Notes under the pieces: model-generated
What the model was told of the DNA's origin: nothing
The model's database searches: none
The model's input: only the letters and a program-made list of their open reading frames with translations
Source: Alphaproteobacteria bacterium
GTDB taxonomy: Bacteria; Pseudomonadota; Alphaproteobacteria; RS24
Length of the DNA: 49,959 nt
Assembly (NCBI GenBank): GCA_029248825.1
Contig: JAQWIP010000043.1
Coordinates: 1-49,959 of the forward strand
Direction: 5' to 3'
Shown here: piece after piece, positions 42,202 to 49,959 of the stretch
Numbering within the stretch: the first letter of the stretch is position 1
Layout of the letters: every line of letters begins with the position of its first letter
Position numbers and translations under genes: made by a program

Positions 42202-43101
42202 TTAATTGTCTTTTTTGGCCTGAGCGGCGGCAATCATATGCGTCAAATAGGTGCGCGTATCGTGCGATGGCCAATCGTCGACATCGGTTTGTTGCGCGTC
42301 GAAAGCGGCGCTAATCTCGTCGTTGCGCTCTTCTGCCAAATGGCGCGCGGCGTAATGGGGAAAAATATAAAACGCGCCTTGTTTAATTTGTTCGATGGTA
42401 TGGGCGCCCACGGTTTCGACTGCATAAGGGGTGACATCGCCTTCGATTTGGGTTTCGCGCACGGGTTTGGGGCCGCCATAGGCCTCGGGGCGCAGGGCGC
42501 CAGAATTGGCAATCTCGGTTTGCGTCCAGCCGGGGCATAATAGGGAGATGGAAATAGGCTCGGGCAATTCCATCCGTAGCATGCCTGTATAGCCCAAGAC
42601 GGCGGCCTTGGTGGCATTATAGCCAGCCATGTAAGGGGCGGGCCAACCGATGGAGTTTTCGGAAGCGGTATTGCAAATATGGGCAGGCGTGCCTTGTTCG
42701 GTAAAGCGGCGGGTGAACTCCATGCAGGTGTTCCAATTGCCGAAGAAATTAACTTCGAAGACCCAGCGCAAATCGGCATCTTTGGTTTTCACGGCGGGGC
42801 CCATGCCAGCGCCGACGCCTGCATTGTTGAACAGCGCATCGACGTGGCCAAAATGCGCCCAAGCTTTATCGGCGAGCGCGTTGATTTGAGCCATGTCGGT
42901 GACATCGCAAGCGATGGCAATGGCGCTGGCTTTGGCATCTGGCATGGCTTCGAGTTGTTCGGCGCGGGCTTGGGCGTCTTTCTGGTGAATATCGGAGACG
43001 ACGACATGGCAGCCTTGGCGGATGAGGGTTTTGGCGATATCCAGTCCGATACCATTGGCGGCACCGGTGATGACGGCGACTTTATTTTTAAAATCTTGCA
43101 T
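42202..43101 (-). CDS. SDR family oxidoreductase
   Basis: A 299-aa classical short-chain dehydrogenase. Cofactor motif TGAANGIG (about 11-18), NNAG (about 91-94), catalytic serine in CNTASENSIGW and the YNATK (Tyr-x3-Lys) pair are all present; the acidic residue at the end of beta-2 (VVSDIH) favours NAD(H). The C-terminal 60 residues are longer than in minimal SDRs. The start at 43101 has AGGAGA 7 bases upstream. Substrate unknown. Confidence 0.88.
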   Translation of the reverse strand: MQDFKNKVAVITGAANGIGLDIAKTLIRQGCHVVVSDIHQKDAQARAEQLEAMPDAKASAIAIACDVTDMAQINALADKAWAHFGHVDALFNNAGVGAGMGPAVKTKDADLRWVFEVNFFGNWNTCMEFTRRFTEQGTPAHICNTASENSIGWPAPYMAGYNATKAAVLGYTGMLRMELPEPISISLLCPGWTQTEIANSGALRPEAYGGPKPVRETQIEGDVTPYAVETVGAHTIEQIKQGAFYIFPHYAARHLAEERNDEISAAFDAQQTDVDDWPSHDTRTYLTHMIAAAQAKKDN

Positions 43102-43271
43102 GGGTTTCTCCTCTTGAAAGGGGAGGGTAAGCTTTAGCGAAGTTTCGTGCAATTGCGTTGGTGTGGTTGGGGATAAAAATCTTTGCTTGTGCTTTGCACC
43201 TCTGGAATAAATAGTTTACAAGATGGCCAACCGAGCTGGAGCGTGATTATGTTTTGGCTATGTGTGGTGCA

Positions 43272-43358
43272 GGAGAGGTGCCAGAGTGGTTGAATGGGGC
43301 GGTCTCGAAAACCGTTGAGCGTTTACGCGTTCCGGGGGTTCGAATCCCTCCCTCTCCG
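43272..43358 (+). tRNA. tRNA-Ser (anticodon CGA)
   Basis: An 87-base class II tRNA. The acceptor stem GGAGAGG / CCTCTCC closes the fold with discriminator G43358; the anticodon stem-loop GCGGT-CTCGAAA-ACCGT gives anticodon CGA (reads UCG); a long variable arm (GAGCGTTTACGCGTTC) as required for serine follows, then the T-loop TTCGAAT. The 3' CCA is not encoded. Standing alone between two SDR genes. Confidence 0.95.
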
Positions 43359-43366
43359 CGCTAGAA

Positions 43367-43396
43367 GCGCTAGGTTGCCAAGGGCAACCCCAGCGC
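43367..43396 (+). terminator. Probable tRNA-Ser transcript terminator hairpin
   Basis: GGTTGCC pairs with GGCAACC over a 3-base loop, extended by outer pairs GCGCT/AGCGC after a small internal loop. Only a short T-rich stretch (CTTTGTG) follows, so it is a weak intrinsic terminator or a processing signal. A second hairpin GGGGC-ATA-GCCCC is at 43413-43425. Confidence 0.4.
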
Positions 43397-43484
43397 GCTT
43401 TGTGCCAGCGAAGGGGCATAGCCCCGAAGTCGGCCTTAGCGAAAATATAGAAATCACATATTCTGCTATTCCCCAAACTCCCTC

Positions 43485-44336
43485 TTACTTCCGCACCAGC
43501 CCCATCTGTTTCGCAATCATCTTATCCGCCAGCCGCTTCGGCAGCATAGCGAGAAACCGGTTCTGCCCTGACTGCACATCAATGCGATAGCGCGTTTTCG
43601 GCTTAGCGCTGGTCAAAATATTCAGTGCGCGTTTGGAAATCACGTCTGGTTCGCAGCCGGCTTTTTCCATGCCTTCGGTAAAGCCGATAACTCTTGCGAT
43701 GGCTTTGCGGTAGGGCGAATTATCATAGCGCGCCAACATAGGCGCCTTGTCGACTTTTCCCCAAATCGCGGTTTTCACGGGGCCTGGCGCGATGATGACG
43801 ACATCAATACCAAACAGCATCAGCTCGCGGCGCAGGGCTTCGGAAAAACCTTCGAGGCCAAACTTACTCATATTATAGGCGCCCATAAACGGCATGCCCG
43901 CTTCGCCGGAGACCGAGCTAATATTGATAATTTTACCTGGCGCGCCGGTGCGCTCTGTGTCGGCGCCCAGCAGTGCCATGAAGGCTTGGGTGCAATGGAA
44001 AACTCCCATGAGGTTCACGTCAAACTGATAGCGAAACTCTTCGGCGCTGAGGTTTTGAATGGCGCCAAAAACGGCAATGCCCGCGTTGTTAATCAGGCCT
44101 GCGAGTTTCTCGCCGTTTAATTCGGCTTCCACTTGCTTGGCTGCGGCTTGCACGTCTTTTTCGTTGGTGACGTCAAACACCAGCGGGGAAAAATTCTCGC
44201 CAATTTCGGCAGCCACGGCTTGGCCATCGGCTTTATTGCGAATCGAGCCGAAAACGCGATAGCCGTTTTCGACCAATGTTTTAGAAATTTGACGACCAAT
44301 TCCAGACGACGCTCCGGTAACCACAACTGACAACAT
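43485..44336 (-). CDS. SDR family oxidoreductase
   Basis: A 283-aa classical short-chain dehydrogenase: TGASSGIG at about 7-14, NNAG, catalytic serine in NISSVSGEAG and the YNMSK pair. An arginine after beta-2 (GSIRNK) suggests NADP(H). The C-terminal part (about 190-283) is extended and basic (KPKTRYRID, PKRLADK), as in SDRs acting on lipids, retinol or steroid-like substrates; this is inference. Divergent from the P450 gene, sharing a 128-base upstream region. Confidence 0.87.
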   Translation of the reverse strand: MLSVVVTGASSGIGRQISKTLVENGYRVFGSIRNKADGQAVAAEIGENFSPLVFDVTNEKDVQAAAKQVEAELNGEKLAGLINNAGIAVFGAIQNLSAEEFRYQFDVNLMGVFHCTQAFMALLGADTERTGAPGKIINISSVSGEAGMPFMGAYNMSKFGLEGFSEALRRELMLFGIDVVIIAPGPVKTAIWGKVDKAPMLARYDNSPYRKAIARVIGFTEGMEKAGCEPDVISKRALNILTSAKPKTRYRIDVQSGQNRFLAMLPKRLADKMIAKQMGLVRK

Positions 44337-44403
44337 GTTTTGTCTCCCTGTTCAGATTTGCGACGAGCCTAGCATGCTCGCCGCCGTATGCAACGGTTTC
44401 CCC

Positions 44404-44431
44404 TTGATGGCTTGCGCCGTGTGCCTATAAT
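44404..44431 (+). promoter_or_regulatory. Promoter of the P450-sulfatase pair
   Basis: TTGATG, 16-base spacer, TATAAT: a perfect -10 and a 4/6 -35. Transcription would begin near 44438, giving a leader of about 27 bases with AGGGAG placed 6 bases before the P450 ATG. This is among the best promoter matches in the window. Confidence 0.7.
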
Positions 44432-44464
44432 CATCGCCAAACGTGTCGTGCTAGGGAGTGCCAA

Positions 44465-45802
44465 ATGCAAATGTTATCGGAAACCATTCAACCGGAAGAC
44501 AATAGCTATCGCCCGCCTCATATTGCCTATGAGACGCCGGAGGGGTTTGACCTGATGGACATGACCATGTTCCGCGACCATGGCCAGCCCTATGATTATT
44601 TTCATACATTGCGCGAGAAAGCCCCCGTCAGTTGGTGGCAGCCGCCCGCGACGACCGATGTGGCTGGCTATTGGGCTTTGACGCGCTATGAAGATGTGAA
44701 AAAATGTGACCTCGATGCCAAGACTTTTTCGTCTGGCGCGGGCGGTATTTTAATGGGCTATAGCGCCAAAGGCGGCGGCCCCAAAAGGCTTTCGGGCGCG
44801 TCTTTAAACTCGATGATTAATTTGGACCAGCCGTGGCACATTCCTTTGCGCATGGCGCATCGCCCGTTTTTCACGCCAGATTATATCGGCAAATTGCAAT
44901 CGCGCGTCGAAACCGAAGTCGATCGTCTGCTCGATAATATGGAAGCCATTGCCAAAAAGAATGACGGCAAAGTCGATATGGTTACCAATTTCTCGGAATG
45001 GTTGCCGATGTATACTTTGTGCGAAATGCTGGGCATTGACGAAAAAGATCGCCCGAGCATTGTGCGCTGGATGCATTATTTAGAAAACGCTGCCTATATT
45101 GTTGGCGACCCAGAGGCCAAAGTCTCGCCTTGGTTTATTGCCAAATTTCTTTGGAATATCCGTCAGATGTTCCGCTATGGGCAAAAAGTCTTGCTCGACC
45201 GCCGCAAAAATCCGCGCGATGATTTGCTCACCGTGATTGCCACCACCGAGCTGGATGGCGAGCCGATGGATCAGTCTTATTTGGATGGCTCTTGGTTGCT
45301 GATTATTTTTGCAGGCAATGATACGACCCGCAATAGCTTGTCTGGCACGATGCGGTTGCTGAGCCAATTTAAGGATCAAAAGCAAATGCTCATCGACGAG
45401 CCGAGCCTTATTCCGCAAATGGTGCCAGAGGCTCTGCGCCTTGTCTCGCCGGTTATGTATATGCGCCGCACCGCGCAAGCCGACGCGGAACTTTCGGGTC
45501 AGAAAATCACCAAGGGCGAAAAAGTCGTGATGTATTATGGCGCCGCCAATCGCGACCCAGATGTGTTTGCCGAGCCCGATAAAATGGATATTCATCGCGC
45601 CAATGCCAATGAACATTTGGCTTTCGGCACAGGCGCCCATGTGTGCCTTGGCCAGCGCATTGCCAATATGCAGCTCGAGACCGCTTATCGGCGTATTCTT
45701 GACCGTTTCCCGAACGTGGAATGGACCGGCAAGCAGAGCCATGCGCCTAATAATTTCGTCAATGCCATTTCGCATTTGGAAGTCGATTTAGGCATAAATT
45801 AA
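44465..45802 (+). CDS. Cytochrome P450
   Basis: A 445-aa soluble bacterial P450. Landmarks: I-helix AGNDTT at 283-288 with the oxygen-activating Asp-Thr, the ExxR pair Glu322/Arg325 (EALRLVSP), and the heme loop FGTGAHVCLG with the thiolate ligand Cys394. The N-terminal DPYDYFHTLREKAPVSWW-like region resembles CYP families that act on terpenoids, sterol side chains or alkyl chains; family assignment needs a search. No ferredoxin or reductase gene is nearby. The stop overlaps the sulfatase start by one base (TAATG), so the two are translated together. Confidence 0.93.
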   Translation: MQMLSETIQPEDNSYRPPHIAYETPEGFDLMDMTMFRDHGQPYDYFHTLREKAPVSWWQPPATTDVAGYWALTRYEDVKKCDLDAKTFSSGAGGILMGYSAKGGGPKRLSGASLNSMINLDQPWHIPLRMAHRPFFTPDYIGKLQSRVETEVDRLLDNMEAIAKKNDGKVDMVTNFSEWLPMYTLCEMLGIDEKDRPSIVRWMHYLENAAYIVGDPEAKVSPWFIAKFLWNIRQMFRYGQKVLLDRRKNPRDDLLTVIATTELDGEPMDQSYLDGSWLLIIFAGNDTTRNSLSGTMRLLSQFKDQKQMLIDEPSLIPQMVPEALRLVSPVMYMRRTAQADAELSGQKITKGEKVVMYYGAANRDPDVFAEPDKMDIHRANANEHLAFGTGAHVCLGQRIANMQLETAYRRILDRFPNVEWTGKQSHAPNNFVNAISHLEVDLGIN

Positions 45803-47280
45803 TGCGGTTTAAGCTCCCTCCTTTGGCCAAAAAATGGGTGGTGCGGAGCGCGCTTATTTTACTTTTGCCGGTGGCGGGGGTGCTGGTCAGCATCATTTAT
45901 GTGACAGGTAAAATCGCCTTTTACGAACAGGCCGATAATGCCGCGCGCATGGCCTCAAAAGCGGCTTATCTGAAATCCATTGGCGGGCCCGCCCCGGCCA
46001 ATGCCCCCGATTTGGTGGTGATTTTATTCGATGATTTGGGCTATGGCGATGTCGGCTTTACCGGCAATCGCCTGATTAAAACCCCGCATATGGACGCGTT
46101 GGCGGCCAATGGCATGGTGTTGGAAAATTACTACGCGGCCGCGCCGGTCTGTTCGCCCTCGCGTGCTGCTATGTTGACCGGTCGCATGGCCCCGCGCGCC
46201 GGACTGACGGTTGTGCCGTTTCCGTCCGGCTCGCCGCTCGACCGGCTTAATCGGTTTTTCAATAATCCGGTGCGCTTGCCGCGTGAAGAAATTCTCATTG
46301 CCGATGTGTTGCAAGCCGGTGGCTTTCACACGGCGATGGTCGGCAAATGGCATATGGGCGACCATGATAAATCCGTGCCGACCGAGTTCGGCTTCGATAA
46401 ATTTTTCGGCACTTATTATTCCAATGATATGAACCCCTTCACTCTGGTCAGCGGTCGGGCGGGGCAGGGCGAAACCATTACCCATCAAGCGCCGGTTGAC
46501 CAAACCACGCTCAATCCGCTTTATGCAGAAAAAGCCGAACGCTTTATCGCGGATGCGCCAAAGGACAAGCCGTTATTTTTATATCTCGCGCATAATTTTC
46601 CCCATGTGCCGCTTTACGCCGCGCCGCATGAGGCCGGCCGTTCTGAAGCCGGTCTGTATGGCGATGTGGTGCAGGGTCTCGACGATACGGTGGGTCGCAT
46701 TGTCGCCGCCTTGAAAGAACGCGGGCGGTTCAACAATACGCTGATTATCATCACCAGCGATAATGGCCCGTGGTGGGAAGGGCGCGGCATTGGCCGGGGC
46801 CGTAAGGGTGTCAGTTTTGAGGGCGGCGTGCATGTGCCGTTTATCGCCCATTGGCCAAAAGCCATTCGACCGGGCGCCTCGGATGCGCTGGCCATGGGCA
46901 CGGATTTATTGCCGACCCTATTGGAGGAGTTGCAATTGCCCGCGCCGCAAGACCGCCTATTGGACGGCAAATCCATCGCCGCCACTTTGCGCGGCGGCGA
47001 CAGCCCACATGCGGTTTTATATTATTATGCCGCCGGCACATTAATGGCGGTGCGCGACAAGCGGCATAAATATCGCGCCCGCAAGCCGGTGGTCTATCCC
47101 ACTGACCCGGTATCGATTCCGATTTGGCAGGGGCAAGGCCCGTGGCTGTTTGACCTGCAGGCTGACGCGCAAGAGGCCTATGACATCTCCATGCGCAAAC
47201 CGGCCATTGCGGCTGAGCTGAAAGCTTTCATGGACGCCAAAAATGCTGAAATGGCTGCCAATCCGCGCGGCTGGAAATAA
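45802..47280 (+). CDS. Membrane-anchored type I sulfatase (arylsulfatase family)
   Basis: A 492-aa sulfatase. A basic start and one hydrophobic segment (about 14-36) anchor it, with the catalytic domain in the periplasm. Metal site FDDLGYGD (Asp77, Asp78), the formylglycine signature C-S-P-S-R (Cys117) followed by AAMLTGR, then GKWHMG (Lys182, His184) and the second metal half ITSDNGPWWEG are present. The cysteine form needs a formylglycine-generating or anaerobic maturation enzyme, not encoded here. The substrate is unknown; being coupled to a P450 suggests a sulfated lipid, sterol or aromatic compound. Confidence 0.92.
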   Translation: MRFKLPPLAKKWVVRSALILLLPVAGVLVSIIYVTGKIAFYEQADNAARMASKAAYLKSIGGPAPANAPDLVVILFDDLGYGDVGFTGNRLIKTPHMDALAANGMVLENYYAAAPVCSPSRAAMLTGRMAPRAGLTVVPFPSGSPLDRLNRFFNNPVRLPREEILIADVLQAGGFHTAMVGKWHMGDHDKSVPTEFGFDKFFGTYYSNDMNPFTLVSGRAGQGETITHQAPVDQTTLNPLYAEKAERFIADAPKDKPLFLYLAHNFPHVPLYAAPHEAGRSEAGLYGDVVQGLDDTVGRIVAALKERGRFNNTLIIITSDNGPWWEGRGIGRGRKGVSFEGGVHVPFIAHWPKAIRPGASDALAMGTDLLPTLLEELQLPAPQDRLLDGKSIAATLRGGDSPHAVLYYYAAGTLMAVRDKRHKYRARKPVVYPTDPVSIPIWQGQGPWLFDLQADAQEAYDISMRKPAIAAELKAFMDAKNAEMAANPRGWK

Positions 47281-47489
47281 GCGCGCGCTTTGACGCGTTA
47301 AAGGGCGCGGCTTGAGAAATCTTTAGCCATTCATGCGCCCGTAAAAGATTGAAAATGTCGCATTATCGCGCCGCAGAGTAATAAAAAGTCTTTTTGTGAC
47401 AACGCTGGACATTTACCTTTTCACGAGGCACTATTTTTACAATAATAATGACGAAGGTTGAAATAGCGGAAGAAGACAAAGAGGCAGCA

Positions 47490-48542
47490 ATGGCAGCAGC
47501 AAAAAAAACCAAAACTCCCAAACCCTCGCCCAAGCAAACAAAGAGCGGGCTATCAGATGACAAGCTGATTTCAATCTGGGCCGATATGGCGCGTATTCGT
47601 CGGTTTGAGGAGCGCTGTGGCCAAGTTTATGCAATGGGCCAAATTGGCGGCTTTTGCCATCTGTATATCGGCCAAGAGGCCGTGGTGGTGGGCTTGCAAG
47701 CGGTGACGCAAGCCGGTGACCAGACCATTACCGGTTATCGCGACCATGCCCATATGCTGGCTTGCGGCATGGAACCGGGGCGCGTCATGGCTGAACTGAC
47801 CGGTCGCATGGACGGCTATTCCAAAGGCAAGGGCGGCTCCATGCATATGTTCTCGGTCGAGAAAAACTTTTATGGCGGGCATGGCATTGTCGGGGCGCAA
47901 GTGCCGCTGGGCACCGGTCTGGCTTTCGCCAATAAATATCGCGGCAATGACAACGTTGCCTTTATCTATTTCGGCGATGGCGCAGCCAATCAGGGGCAGG
48001 TTTATGAAAGCTTTAATATGGCCAAGCTGTGGAACCTGCCATGTCTCTATATTATTGAAAATAATCGCTATGCCATGGGCACATCGATTGAGCGCGCCTC
48101 ATCGCAAACCGATTTATCGCAGCGCGGTGTGAGCTTTGATATTCCGGGCGCGCAAGTCGATGGAATGGATGTCGAGGCGGTTTACGCGGCCGGGCAAAAA
48201 GCCGTGAAACATGTGCGCGCCGGTAACGGCCCGTTTATTCTCGAAATGCTGACCTATCGCTATCGCGGCCATTCCATGTCCGATCCGGCGAAATATCGAA
48301 GGCGAGATGAAGTCGATAAAGTGCGCGAGGAAACTGACCCGATTAAGGTTTTGGAAGGCCGCTTATTGGCACGCGGTTTGGTTGACGAAGCGACGATTAA
48401 GACTCGGCGTGACGCGATTAAGGAAGAGGTGGAAGTGGCGGTCGATTTCGCGCTGTCGGCAGATTTGCCGCCCGATAGCGACTTAATGACCGATATTCTG
48501 GCGGCCCCGTCTGAGGCCGGAGGAGACCATCATGGCCGTTAA
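47490..48542 (+). CDS. pdhA: Pyruvate dehydrogenase E1 component alpha subunit
   Basis: PdhA (350 aa) holds the thiamine diphosphate that decarboxylates pyruvate. After a Lys/Ala/Pro-rich start, the core has MARIRRFEERCGQVYAMG, GYRDHAHMLACGM, the ThDP motif FGDGAANQGQVYESFNMA...ENN and the phosphorylation-loop-like RYRGHSMSDPAKYR. The start at 47490 was chosen because GAGG lies 5 bases upstream; an in-frame ATG at 47448 has no ribosome site. A -10-like TACAAT lies at about 47437. It overlaps pdhB by 11 bases. Confidence 0.95.
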   Translation: MAAAKKTKTPKPSPKQTKSGLSDDKLISIWADMARIRRFEERCGQVYAMGQIGGFCHLYIGQEAVVVGLQAVTQAGDQTITGYRDHAHMLACGMEPGRVMAELTGRMDGYSKGKGGSMHMFSVEKNFYGGHGIVGAQVPLGTGLAFANKYRGNDNVAFIYFGDGAANQGQVYESFNMAKLWNLPCLYIIENNRYAMGTSIERASSQTDLSQRGVSFDIPGAQVDGMDVEAVYAAGQKAVKHVRAGNGPFILEMLTYRYRGHSMSDPAKYRRRDEVDKVREETDPIKVLEGRLLARGLVDEATIKTRRDAIKEEVEVAVDFALSADLPPDSDLMTDILAAPSEAGGDHHGR

Positions 48543-49935
48543 AATTCTGATGCCGGCGCTGTCACCGACGATGGAGAGCGGTAAAATCGCGCAATGGTTG
48601 GTCGAAGAAAATGAAACCGTCGCATCGGGCGATATTCTGGCCGAGATTGAAACCGATAAGGCGATTGTCGAATTGGAAGCCATTGATGATGGGGTGGTCG
48701 GCAAGATTTTATTTGAAGCCGGTCCCGACCAAATCAAGGTGAACCAGCCGATTGCGGTTTTGCTGTTGGATGGCGAGGATGCCAGCGCGGCGACAGCGCT
48801 GATGCAGCAAGATGACGCGCAAGCGCCGCAAGATGAATCACAAGACGCACCGCAACATGCCGACCCGGTCACGCCGGTTGACGCTAAACCGGTTGCAACC
48901 CAGGTCGCGGCGGAACTGACCCTGCCTGCCGACACAACATATCGCGAGATTGCCATGCGCGAAGCCTTGCGCGATGCGTTGGCCGAAGAAATGCGCCGCG
49001 ATGGTGATGTGTTTATCATGGGCGAGGAAGTCGCTGAATATGAGGGCGCGTATAAAGTAACGCAAGGTCTATTGGCCGAGTTTGGCGGCAAGCGCGTCAT
49101 CGATACGCCGATTACCGAACACGCCATTGCCGGTCTGGGTGTCGGCGCGGCCTTTGCCGGATTAAAGCCGGTGGTCGAATTTATGACCTTTAATTTCGCC
49201 ATGCAGGCGATTGACCAAATCGTCAATAGCGCGGCCAAGACGCGCTATATGTCGGGCGGGCAAATTTCCTGCCCGATTGTTTTTCGTGGGCCCAATGGCG
49301 TGGCCAGCCGCGTGGCCGCGCAGCATAGCCAAGATTATTCGAGCTGGTATGCCCATGTGCCCGGCCTGATTGTGCTGAGCCCGGCCAATGCGTCGGAAGC
49401 CAAGGGCTTGTTGAAAGCCGCCATTCGCGACCCCAATCCGGTGGTGTTTTTGGAACATGAATTGCTCTATGGCGAGACCGGCCAAGTGCCCGATTATGAT
49501 GATTATGTGCTGCCCATTGGGCGCGCGCGCATTGTGCGCAGCGGCGCTGATGTCACTTTGGTCGCCTATGCGCGTGGCGTGGCAATAGCGCTTGAGGCGG
49601 CGGACGCTTTGAGCGATATCGGCTTGGAGGCTGAGGTGATTGACCTGCGTAGCTTGCGCCCGCTCGATGTCGATACGGTGATTGCGTCGGTTGAAAAGAC
49701 CAATCGCATGGTGACGATTGAAGAGGGCTGGCCGATTTGTTCCATTGGCTCGGAATTGGCGGCGCAAGTGCAACGCCATGCTTTTGATGCGCTGGACGCG
49801 CCGATTGAAGCGGTTAATGGCGCTGATGTGCCGATGCCTTACGCCGAAAATCTCGAGCGTTTGGCCTTGCCGCAAGTCGCGCAAATTATTGCTGCGGCCA
49901 AGCGCGCCGCCTATTTCCGCGATGCGACGGCGTAA
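48532..49935 (+). CDS. pdhB: Pyruvate dehydrogenase E1 component beta subunit with N-terminal lipoyl domain
   Basis: PdhB (467 aa). An N-terminal lipoyl domain (about 1-80, MAVKILMPALSPTMESGKIA; lipoyl Lys43 in ETDKAIVEL) is joined by an Asp/Gln/Ala-rich linker (about 82-130) to a normal E1 beta domain with REALRDALAEEMRRD, GEEVAEYEGAYKVTQGL, FRGPNG and the C-terminal VTIEEGWPICSIG. A lipoylated E1 beta is a known alphaproteobacterial form. A GGAGGAG-type ribosome site lies in the end of pdhA. Confidence 0.96.
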   Translation: MAVKILMPALSPTMESGKIAQWLVEENETVASGDILAEIETDKAIVELEAIDDGVVGKILFEAGPDQIKVNQPIAVLLLDGEDASAATALMQQDDAQAPQDESQDAPQHADPVTPVDAKPVATQVAAELTLPADTTYREIAMREALRDALAEEMRRDGDVFIMGEEVAEYEGAYKVTQGLLAEFGGKRVIDTPITEHAIAGLGVGAAFAGLKPVVEFMTFNFAMQAIDQIVNSAAKTRYMSGGQISCPIVFRGPNGVASRVAAQHSQDYSSWYAHVPGLIVLSPANASEAKGLLKAAIRDPNPVVFLEHELLYGETGQVPDYDDYVLPIGRARIVRSGADVTLVAYARGVAIALEAADALSDIGLEAEVIDLRSLRPLDVDTVIASVEKTNRMVTIEEGWPICSIGSELAAQVQRHAFDALDAPIEAVNGADVPMPYAENLERLALPQVAQIIAAAKRAAYFRDATA

Positions 49936-49940
49936 CGGCA

Positions 49941-49959
49941 ATGAGCGATAACCGCATCA
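49941..49959 (+). CDS. Possible start of the next gene (partial)
   Basis: An ATG 5 bases after the pdhB stop opens a frame that reads MSDNRI and is cut by the window edge. The acetyltransferase pdhC or a small gene would be expected here by analogy with other alphaproteobacteria, but six codons cannot identify it and no clear ribosome site is seen. Confidence 0.3.

Noticed and set aside
43272..43484. tRNA-Ser as a possible integration site of a mobile element.
   Set aside because: No integrase, no direct repeat of the tRNA 3' end and no change of gene type on either side; flanking genes are ordinary SDRs.
1..49959. CRISPR arrays, insertion sequences, toxin-antitoxin or phage defence genes.
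   Set aside because: No spaced direct repeats, transposase, or defence-type motifs were found on either strand.

Overview
The window reads as a continuous chromosomal segment of an alphaproteobacterium with moderate GC content (mid-50s % by eye). The evidence is gene order: sdhAB-zapE-mdh, sucCDAB-lpd, priA next to an atpHAGDC F1 operon (without the Fo genes), rplU-rpmA-obgE-proBA-nadD-rsfS-rlmH-M23-ctpA-rppH, and a PDH E1 beta with an N-terminal lipoyl domain are all typical of that class. I cannot place it below class from sequence alone; the TonB2-type cluster, sulfatase and P450 would suit a marine or aquatic heterotroph. No IS, prophage, CRISPR array or other transferred island is visible.

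Left part (1-21.7 kb): energy metabolism. The end of sdhA, then sdhB, zapE, mdh, a membrane-anchored MBL-fold hydrolase, sucC-sucD-sucA-sucB-lpd (succinyl-CoA synthetase and the complete 2-oxoglutarate dehydrogenase complex), then xerC and a small transaldolase on the minus strand, priA on plus, and atpHAGDC. Together these take 2-oxoglutarate to oxaloacetate apart from fumarase and supply the catalytic head of ATP synthase. The epsilon subunit (AtpC) is unusually short and lacks its C-terminal helices; atpH starts with TTG.

Middle (21.6-32.9 kb): a long minus-strand housekeeping block, from right to left rplU-rpmA | obgE-proB-proA-nadD | rsfS-rlmH-EnvC-like-ctpA-rppH-2OG/Fe(II) oxygenase-purU, with many 1-4 nt overlaps, a strong terminator after rpmA and a shared bidirectional terminator with atpC. 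The 391-bp gap between rplU and the divergent cysD is rich in structure: an rplU promoter and folded leader, an orphan minus-strand terminator that may end a small RNA of about 94 nt, a dyad overlapping two divergent -35 boxes, and a cysD leader hairpin.

Right part (32.9-50 kb): sulfate activation (cysD and a cysN-cysC fusion), a quinone oxidoreductase-like protein, a six-gene TonB2-type energising system (DUF3450, long ExbB/TtpC-like, ExbB, ExbD, TonB, TPR), two SDR oxidoreductases flanking tRNA-Ser(CGA), a cytochrome P450 translationally coupled to a membrane-anchored sulfatase behind a near-consensus promoter, and pdhA-pdhB. The window ends 19 bases into a possible next gene.

Most of the window is conserved core genome. 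The points I consider most worth checking are the candidate small RNA and operator between rplU and cysD, the P450-sulfatase pair, the tail-less AtpC, and the TonB2-type cluster.
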